The notes under the pieces were generated by a model. It was not told the origin of the DNA, ran no database searches, and was given only the letters and a program-made list of their open reading frames with translations. Of a stretch of 22,993 nucleotides of DNA, positions 17,569-22,993 are shown in pieces; within the stretch, counting starts at the first letter, position 1, and every line of letters starts with the position of its first letter. The position numbers and the translations under genes are program-made. The DNA is from CAYWNA01 sp964459305 (lineage in GTDB: Bacteria > Planctomycetota > Planctomycetia > Pirellulales > Pirellulaceae): the NCBI GenBank assembly GCA_964459305.1, contig CAYWNA010000214.1, positions 1 through 22,993 of the forward strand, read 5' to 3'.

Positions 17569-18444
17569 ATGACGAAAATGCAAATGTGCACAACAGAATG
17601 TGAAGGCTCCCTGGATCAAGTTCTGCGGAAGGTTGACGGAGTGGCAACACTGCCGCACGTGGCGTTGCGCGTGACGGAGGTGGCGAACGATCCGGAAGCG
17701 GGCGCGTACGAATTGAAACGCGTTATGGAGAGTGATATTGCCCTGAGCACCAGCGTATTGCGATACGCCAACTCGTCGCTATTCCCCACGCGTACGGAAG
17801 TGACGAACCTGCAACAGGCGATTGCCTACCTGGGCATGAGCATGATTCGGAATCTCGCAGTCACGGCCGCTGTCGGCCAGCTGTTTACCCGGGATATGAC
17901 GGTAGGCCCTTATCGCCGTGCTGGATTGTGGCGACACCTCGGCGCGGTGGGGATCGGCGCGCGACTGATCGCGAAGCGATGTGGGATTGATGCCTTCGAG
18001 GATGCGTTTCTGGCGGGATTGCTTCACGATATCGGTCTCGTCTTGGAGGATCAGCACTGTCACGACGCTTTCCGCACGGTCATGCTTTCGCTGGACGAGA
18101 CCAGTTCGCTGATCGACGTCGAACAGTCCGAGTTGGGGTTCGATCACACGATGCTGGGAGAGCGAGCCGTCAAAGGCTGGGGTCTTCCCACGGTCGTGCA
18201 GGCGGCTGTCCGCCACCACCACGACTCGACCGCCTACGCCGGCACGGCCAGCAAGATCGTGAACTGCGTCGAAGTGGCTAACTATCTCTGTACCGCGCGA
18301 GGGACGCCATCGGTGGGGCTGAAGCTGATCGAAGCGTCGCAAGCTGCTCTAGACGAATTGTCGATCGCCAAGGAAGACATCTTTATGCTCTCCGACGAAC
18401 TCGGCAAAGAGCTTGCGGCCAGTGAAGTCTTGTTCAAACTGTAG
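17569..18444 (+). CDS. HDOD-domain signalling protein
   Basis: 291 residues from the chosen ATG, consisting of one HDOD domain (about 20-215) and a helical C-terminus. HDOD domains are non-catalytic or degenerate relatives of HD phosphohydrolases and act in two-component and c-di-GMP signalling. This copy keeps a His-Asp pair at 153-154 (LLHDIGLVLED) and a His-rich AVRHHHD segment, unlike the HDOD domain of the GGDEF protein at 9278. The frame is open further up (TTG at 17542, ATG at 17551). I prefer 17569 or 17578 because GGGAGGA (17561-17567) lies just before them, though its spacing is imperfect for either. The gene is monocistronic or pairs with the receiver gene 366 bp downstream. Confidence 0.9.
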   Translation: MTKMQMCTTECEGSLDQVLRKVDGVATLPHVALRVTEVANDPEAGAYELKRVMESDIALSTSVLRYANSSLFPTRTEVTNLQQAIAYLGMSMIRNLAVTAAVGQLFTRDMTVGPYRRAGLWRHLGAVGIGARLIAKRCGIDAFEDAFLAGLLHDIGLVLEDQHCHDAFRTVMLSLDETSSLIDVEQSELGFDHTMLGERAVKGWGLPTVVQAAVRHHHDSTAYAGTASKIVNCVEVANYLCTARGTPSVGLKLIEASQAALDELSIAKEDIFMLSDELGKELAASEVLFKL

Positions 18445-18470
18445 AGCCCATACTCCAGCGTTGCATCGAC

Positions 18471-18502
18471 TTCTTCGTAGGACGGATTGCCAATCCGTTT
18501 TA
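18471..18502. repeat. Short dispersed palindrome after the HDOD gene
   Basis: ACGGATTG-C-CAATCCGT (18482-18498) is an 8-bp-arm palindrome beginning 37 bp after the HDOD stop. The surrounding sequence resembles an intergenic repeat I associate with planctomycetes. The remaining sequence to 18810 shows no supportable gene. Confidence 0.5.
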
Positions 18503-18799
18503 CTAATCCTGCAACTGCAGAGTACACATTTGCCGGTGCGGCATCGTCGCGAGGCTCTGTAGCGGCCAATTGATCGAGTGCTCATGCGCCGAAGACATGC
18601 TCGCCCGCCAAAAAAAGCAGCACGCTCAGGACGTACGTAAGGTATACTTGTGTAGCCGAAAACCCGTTGCGCTTGGTTAGATCTGCTCGTTCGAGCACGC
18701 CAAGCAGAGAATCGCGTCCGGTGAACACGGGATTTGCCCCTATCGAATGCCGTGCTCCAACCATCAGCAGGGGCACAAGCTCACTTCTGACAACAACCT

Positions 18800-18803
18800 G
18801 GAG
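18800..18803 (+). promoter_or_regulatory. Ribosome binding site fixing the second receiver start
   Basis: GGAG lies 7 bp before the ATG at 18811, the first start giving a normal receiver protein. The frame is open upstream to 18667, but that extension is Ser/Arg/Thr-rich and unlike any receiver. Confidence 0.55.
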
Positions 18804-18810
18804 TACACCC

Positions 18811-19251
18811 ATGTCTTGTCTTGACGATGACTGTTCCTCGGTTGCTTTCGCCACGTGCCAGACGAATTCGCGGCCGGCCAGGATCCTGGCCATCGACGAC
18901 GATCCCAATATCTCTGGGGCGCTTGAACGTCGCTTCCGTCGGTACGATGTGGAAGTGCTGCGCGCCTTCCATGGAATCCATGGAATTTCCTTGGCCACGA
19001 CGGAGAAGCCGGATCTGATCATCACCGATCTGGTCATGCCTCAGGGCGACGGCAGAGAGGTTGTGGAGTGCCTTAAGGGCAATGCTGAGACTTGCGACAT
19101 ACCGATTATCGTGCTGACGGGAAAACCCGACCGGCATCTCGCCCGCCAACTGCGAGACCTGGGCATCGATGGCTACTTGACGAAACCAGTCAACTTCGAT
19201 GAACTGCGGGAACTGGTGGGGCGATTCGTCGACCTCAGACAGCGCAGGTAA
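18811..19251 (+). CDS. Stand-alone response-regulator receiver protein
   Basis: 146 residues with a Cys-containing N-terminal extension of about 22 residues and a single receiver domain (about 24-140) with no output domain. The site is complete: D29-D30, phospho-acceptor D73 in ITDLVMP, T103 (VLTG) and K125 (LTKP). It probably relays a signal by binding a partner and could be a target of the kinases or HPt domain at 4305-9287. A 9-bp tandem repeat (TCCATGGAA twice) encodes HGIHGI after the second strand, a small local duplication. Its neighbour is the HDOD gene upstream, a frequent functional pairing. Confidence 0.9.
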   Translation: MSCLDDDCSSVAFATCQTNSRPARILAIDDDPNISGALERRFRRYDVEVLRAFHGIHGISLATTEKPDLIITDLVMPQGDGREVVECLKGNAETCDIPIIVLTGKPDRHLARQLRDLGIDGYLTKPVNFDELRELVGRFVDLRQRR

Positions 19252-19343
19252 TCGTTGAGCCCCTTGCGGCGAGCATCCATGTCTGGATTGGTCCCTTCCC
19301 GCGTCTTGTTTCGTTCATCTATACCGCTCCCCGGGGAGAAGTG

Positions 19344-19407
19344 ACACTAGCCCGAAGCGCCAGCGAGGGATATGAGCTATTTCCTCGTTGGCGCGTCGGG
19401 CTAGTGT
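19344..19407. repeat. REP-like inverted repeat, CCCGAAGCG family
   Basis: ACACTAGCCCGAAGCG begins a 25-bp arm (19344-19368) that pairs with 19383-19407 with about two mismatches and a 14-nt loop. The core is related to that of the element at 75-141. It stands 92 bp after the receiver gene and before the nuclease/recombinase scar. Confidence 0.7.
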
Positions 19408-19514
19408 GGGATGTGTCAAACCTGACCGGGAGCGGTAAGCAAGCGAATCGAACCTGCTGAACGGCTCCTTCATGATGCGGCCTCCGTTTCGTTCTCGCCC
19501 TTCCCGTCATCCGA

Positions 19515-19883
19515 ATGATGGCGCTACTGCCTGACCCCCGACACACAGCAGCACAAGCTGCTAATGTTGATCGGCCCCCCTCGGTCCGGAAGCCGGCCGA
19601 CACTAACGTGGTGACCGAGCCTGACGATGGCATGATTTCGGTTGATGCCTCGGTCGATGGGGGCACCCCCATTGCTGTGGACGACGCTGCCGTGGACGCA
19701 TCGGTCGACGGGTTCACTGGCAGGGTGGTCCGCGTGGTCGATGGGGACACCGTTGTGCTATTGGTCGACCAGAACGAAATCAAGGTTCGGCTGGAAGGGA
19801 CCTACTACGCCCCTGGCTGGATGAACGCCCCAGAGTCGAACGGTTGTTTTCCAGATTGCCACGCTACACGGCCCGGATGCTGA
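19515..19883 (+). pseudogene. Fragment of a staphylococcal-nuclease-like (SNase) gene
   Basis: After a low-complexity Asp/Val-rich stretch, residues 67-95 (from 19713) read FTGRVVRVVDGDTVVLL and then KVRLEG, the start of an SNase/thermonuclease domain. Intact members continue directly with a (I/V)DAPE motif. Here about eight residues (TYYAPGWM) intervene before NAPESNGCF, and the frame stops at 19883. The rest of the domain, including later catalytic residues, is missing. The fragment abuts a tyrosine-recombinase fragment in another frame. It is almost certainly not a working nuclease. The upstream part of the frame and its start are uncertain. Confidence 0.6.
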
Positions 19884-20050
19884 AAAAGGACTTGGCAGCG
19901 GCCCGCAAACAATGGACTGACGAGGGCAAGACGAACGCGGAGGAGGAAGCCCGGCAGCAAAACGACTTTCTGCAGTACGAGGATTCGGCCGGCAGGTTTG
20001 CGGACTTCCGTTCGTTATGTGAACCGGTATTAAGGTTGTGGGATCCATGA
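19844..20050 (+). pseudogene. Fragment of a tyrosine recombinase (integrase)
   Basis: The segment RMLKKDLAAARKQW ... NDFLQYEDSAGRFADF (about 19874-20010) resembles the stretch that, in planctomycete phage-type integrases, runs up to the conserved HALRHTF box. Here the sequence leaves the family right after FADFRSL, and the frame ends at 20050. The catalytic His-x-x-Arg and Tyr regions and the N-terminus are all absent. The family assignment comes from recognition of a short region, so it is moderate. It marks an old mobile-element insertion or recombination site. Confidence 0.5.
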
Positions 20051-20236
20051 ACAGCGGATTGTGGCCGCGCACCAGGCTTTTCCAAACCCACGCACCGTTG
20101 CGGTCCACGCCCCAGACATGATGACCAGCCAATCCGTGCAAGGTGTGTTAGAATCTGGACGGTATTTCGACGACGGGTTGAGGAGTAAAAAAACGGCACC
20201 CAGAGGTTGCCGTCAGAACAATTGATGCCTGACTGA

Positions 20237-20243
20237 AAAGGAG
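20237..20243 (+). promoter_or_regulatory. Ribosome binding site for the GTG start at 20252
   Basis: AAAGGAG lies 8 bp before the GTG at 20252. It favours that start over the in-frame ATG at 20273, which has no such site. Confidence 0.65.
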
Positions 20244-20251
20244 ATCACACC

Positions 20252-22816
20252 GTGTCCAGACAGCAGCACGCAATGCGCCTGGTCGTGAAGCGACTCGCGA
20301 CGGCAGTGTTGACAACGGCAGTAGTTTCGCTCGGTGTCGCTGGCTTTGATCGGCGCGCGCAGGGTCAAGACGAGTCGACAACCGGCAGTATTCGCCGTAT
20401 CGATATTGTCCACATGACGCACACCGACATCGGCTTCACAGACCATCCGTTGGTGTGCCGCCGGCAGCAAATGCGTTATTTGGATATCGCGATCGACGCC
20501 GTCTTGGCCACAAACGACTGTCCCCCCGAAGCGCGGTTCTACTGGACGGCTGAAACGACTCTGGCGGTGGACGACTGGTGGAAGGCGGCCGATTCGAACC
20601 GACGCCAGGACTTCCTGAAAGCTGTCGCAACAGGACGGCTTGAGCTAGCCGCCTTGGCCATGAACCAGACACCCGCCCTCAACGCGCGCGAGTGGCACAC
20701 CATGGTTCACTGGTTGCCCGACGACTTGTGGCAACAAGTTCGTCCGCGAGTTGCGATCCAAAACGACGTCAACGGGTTTCCCCGAGCGGGCGCCATGAAG
20801 CTACTCGACCGGAACGTGCAATACCTGTTCATGGGAATCAATAGCCACAACGGCGGGCCGCCGATGCGCACCCCTTCGGCATTTTGGTGGAAGATGCCCG
20901 ATGGTCGGCGGATGTTCGTTTGGCTGGGCGACCACTACGCTCAGGGATTCTACTATTTCCATCCCGAAACTTGGCGCCGTGGGCCGGTTCCGGAATCGAC
21001 CGACACACGCTACCGTCCGGCTCGTCCCGGCGATTTTTTTCGAGCGGACGAGGCGTCGGTCCGAGCGTCCCATCAACACCTCCTGGGCCGCCTAAGACGG
21101 CTATGTGAGCAGGGATATTCGCATCCTTCGCTGATCGTATCGGTGACCAACGAGTGGCGAATGGACAACGACCCGCCGTTTCCACCGTTGGCTCAGTTCG
21201 TGGCGACGTGGAGACGCCTGGGCCTCAAGCCGGAGCTTCACCTTTCGACCGCCGCCGACGCATTGGACCGGTTGAAACGAGCGGCCGGCGATGAGATTCC
21301 CGAGTATCAGGGCGAGTGGACCGACTGGTGGGCCAACGGCACGGCTTCGGGCCCTCGCGAAGTAGCCGCCAGCCGGAAAGCCAAACGTCTGGCTGCCGCG
21401 GCACTCTCTCCCGTTTGGGGGCCTCCCGATGAAAGAACGCTTGCGGCGGCAGACGAAATCTACCGCGACCTTTGTCTGTTCGACGAGCATACGTGGGGGT
21501 CGGCCGACAGCGTTGGCCTTCCCCACTCGCTGGAAACCTGGGGCCAGTACAACGAAAAATCACGAACGGCCTACCGCCCGATGGCCCTGGCCAAGCTGAT
21601 CCTCGCCCAGCGCGCACGATCCGCGATTTACCCGCGTGAGGAGGGCCTGTATGTCGCTAATCCGGCCAAGTTACCATGGAGCGGCTGGGTCACCATGCCA
21701 GCTTCGACATTGCGCGGGAGTTTTCGCTCTCTGGAAAACATGGCTAGCGGAACAAAGATCCCGTTGACTTTCGAGCGAGGTTACAAGTGCTTCGGCCGTC
21801 CGGCCGGGCCGGAGGAAGTCACCTTCGAGAACAGTTCGGAGACGTTCCCCGATAACAGTCCAAACCAAGTCGTCCGCTTCTGGATCGAGGATTTGAACGG
21901 CGAGACCATCCGGCGATTCCGTTTGCGCGAAGAAATTGTCGAACCACGGCATTCCGACGACGGCCCAACGGTCACGGTCGACGAACATAACTGGCCCGTC
22001 TCGGCACGTTGGCCGGGTATGCAGCAGCCGCTGTTTCAGGCCGGGACGGGCGACGTGCATTCCGTGGCCATCGAGGAATTCTCCGGGCGATGGGCGTATT
22101 CGGAAATCTTCGGCATTGCCGATCGACGGCAGCGTGACAAACGGCGGCGCGAGGTGCTCAAGGAAGTCGTGGCAACGGCCGAACAAACAGCAAGCGTCGA
22201 GCGGAACGCCCACACGACCGTCTACACTCAAAGGCTCGCGCATCCGCGGTTCAAGTGGGCCGTGCGGCGGCTGGAGTTGTGGAATCGCGAGCCGCGGGCG
22301 CGGCTGTCGGTGCGTTTCCATCGCACGGAGTTCGAGTTGCCGGAGGTTCTCTTCGTCGAATGTGATCTGCCTTGTGACGAGATTCTTCCTAAAACGAGCA
22401 ACGGCGGGGCCCCGTTCGTCCCGTTCGAAGACCAGTTGCCCGGTTCCTGTCGCGACTACTTCACTATCGACGATTGGGTTCACTACAGCACGTCGCACGG
22501 TAACTGGCTGTGGACCAGTCGCGATGCTCCGATGGTCACCTTTGGCAGGCATCAAGTCCTGGCGCGGCGAGATGGCCCGCCGGAGCAGCCCGGCCGCATC
22601 CTGGCCATGGTGTTCAATAACATCTGGGTCACAAACTTCGTGGCCGACAGCCACGGCGTGCTGGAATTCCAATTCGACATCGCCTGGCAATCACCCTCGC
22701 AGCCCAATGTCGATCCCAGGCGTCTTGCCGAAATGATGCTCGCGGAGCCACAAGTCGTGGCCAACCCAACGTTGCAGGCAGATGCTGTCTTTCTTGAACG
22801 GCTGCACCGACCTTGA
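20252..22816 (+). CDS. Secreted GH38/DUF5054-like glycoside hydrolase
   Basis: 854 residues with a likely Sec signal peptide (about 1-38; basic RLVVKRL, then a hydrophobic core ending near AQGQ). The N-terminal domain carries GH38-type features: H57-T-D59 in MTHTDIGF (likely zinc ligands), TAETTLAVDDWW, D172 in NDVNGFP (candidate nucleophile), and HNGG at 199-202. FDEHTWG (H413) is a plausible later metal-binding site. The GINSHNGG and FWWKMPDGRRMFVW segments recall the poorly studied DUF5054 relatives of alpha-mannosidases. The C-terminal half is probably beta-sandwich. Substrate and bond specificity cannot be told. The start is GTG with a good ribosome binding site. It lies alone after the recombination scar, with no transporter or sulfatase neighbours in view. 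Confidence 0.82.
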   Translation: MSRQQHAMRLVVKRLATAVLTTAVVSLGVAGFDRRAQGQDESTTGSIRRIDIVHMTHTDIGFTDHPLVCRRQQMRYLDIAIDAVLATNDCPPEARFYWTAETTLAVDDWWKAADSNRRQDFLKAVATGRLELAALAMNQTPALNAREWHTMVHWLPDDLWQQVRPRVAIQNDVNGFPRAGAMKLLDRNVQYLFMGINSHNGGPPMRTPSAFWWKMPDGRRMFVWLGDHYAQGFYYFHPETWRRGPVPESTDTRYRPARPGDFFRADEASVRASHQHLLGRLRRLCEQGYSHPSLIVSVTNEWRMDNDPPFPPLAQFVATWRRLGLKPELHLSTAADALDRLKRAAGDEIPEYQGEWTDWWANGTASGPREVAASRKAKRLAAAALSPVWGPPDERTLAAADEIYRDLCLFDEHTWGSADSVGLPHSLETWGQYNEKSRTAYRPMALAKLILAQRARSAIYPREEGLYVANPAKLPWSGWVTMPASTLRGSFRSLENMASGTKIPLTFERGYKCFGRPAGPEEVTFENSSETFPDNSPNQVVRFWIEDLNGETIRRFRLREEIVEPRHSDDGPTVTVDEHNWPVSARWPGMQQPLFQAGTGDVHSVAIEEFSGRWAYSEIFGIADRRQRDKRRREVLKEVVATAEQTASVERNAHTTVYTQRLAHPRFKWAVRRLELWNREPRARLSVRFHRTEFELPEVLFVECDLPCDEILPKTSNGGAPFVPFEDQLPGSCRDYFTIDDWVHYSTSHGNWLWTSRDAPMVTFGRHQVLARRDGPPEQPGRILAMVFNNIWVTNFVADSHGVLEFQFDIAWQSPSQPNVDPRRLAEMMLAEPQVVANPTLQADAVFLERLHRP

Positions 22817-22993
22817 CCACACGAAATTACCAGTCCGGTTTTCGACAAAATTCCGGCACCGTTATGCTGTCCGCTGACTACTACACGGCCAGACATTCGA
22901 GCGAGTCCTTGCGCGCTTGGGTCCGACACGCCTACGCAGATTCGACCTCACGCGAAGGCCGTGGTGTAGTGGGGCGAAGAGCGTCGTCGAAAT
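22817..22993. other. Downstream flank, no gene seen
   Basis: A poor CCGGTTTT/AAAA..CCGG hairpin (22835-22856) without a T run follows the stop. An imperfect inverted repeat joins 22877-22890 with 22957-22970. Neither is strong enough to call as a terminator or element, and the window ends here. Confidence 0.35.

Noticed and set aside
18582..19037. Minus-strand frame opposite the second receiver
   Set aside because: Shadow of the receiver gene, which has a complete phosphorylation site.
19758..20141. Minus-strand frame of 127 codons opposite the integrase fragment
   Set aside because: It contains some protein-like text but no recognised motif, and it opposes two fragments that do match families.
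22877..22970. Imperfect inverted repeat at the right edge as an element end
   Set aside because: Arms match only partly and no flanking duplication is visible before the window ends.

Overview
The window looks like chromosomal DNA of a planctomycete, probably Pirellulales-like. The evidence is moderately high GC, protein sequences of planctomycete character, and several short dispersed palindromic repeats whose cores (for example CCCGAAGCGYMAGCGAGG and GGGATAGGCTTCCAGCCTGTC) I know from planctomycete genomes. This assignment rests on recognition; no search was run. I see no tRNA, rRNA or CRISPR array.

Layout. (1) 1-658 is non-coding and repeat-rich: a long nested inverted repeat, then the first copy of a structured leader-like repeat. 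(2) 659-3550 is a compact plus-strand operon: stand-alone receiver, CheB methylesterase, CheR methyltransferase and a two-CBS protein, with no CheA, CheW or chemoreceptor nearby. (3) 3551-4304 is non-coding: a weak terminator, a palindrome, a 139-bp MITE-like insertion with a 7-bp target duplication, and the second copy of the leader-like repeat. (4) 4305-15069 is a long plus-strand run: two hybrid histidine kinases (the second ending in an HPt domain), an HDOD-REC-GGDEF protein, an alpha-glucan phosphorylase and an NhaA-type Na+/H+ antiporter whose 5' end appears frameshifted. (5) 16820-15079 on the minus strand, convergent with nhaA, is a FapA/DUF342 protein followed, with a 4-bp overlap, by a second two-CBS protein. 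(6) 16821-17568 is non-coding and holds a second MITE-like element with 11-bp direct repeats. (7) 17569-19251 carries a second HDOD protein and a second stand-alone receiver. (8) 19252-20251 is a scar: a palindromic repeat, a broken SNase-type nuclease fragment and a tyrosine-recombinase fragment joined in different frames. (9) 20252-22816 encodes a large secreted GH38/DUF5054-like protein.

How the genes may work together (inference). The 659-19251 block is rich in paired signalling parts: two hybrid kinases, two HDOD proteins, two lone receivers and two CBS proteins, plus orphan CheB/CheR and one GGDEF output. They sit in the same transcriptional run as a storage-glucan phosphorylase and a Na+/H+ antiporter. 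The simplest reading is a phosphorelay and c-di-GMP network that senses energy or ionic state (CBS domains often bind adenylates) and controls carbon-store use and ion homeostasis. The repeated leader in front of both main operons could link their expression. The secreted GH38-like protein appears unrelated and lies beyond the recombination scar.
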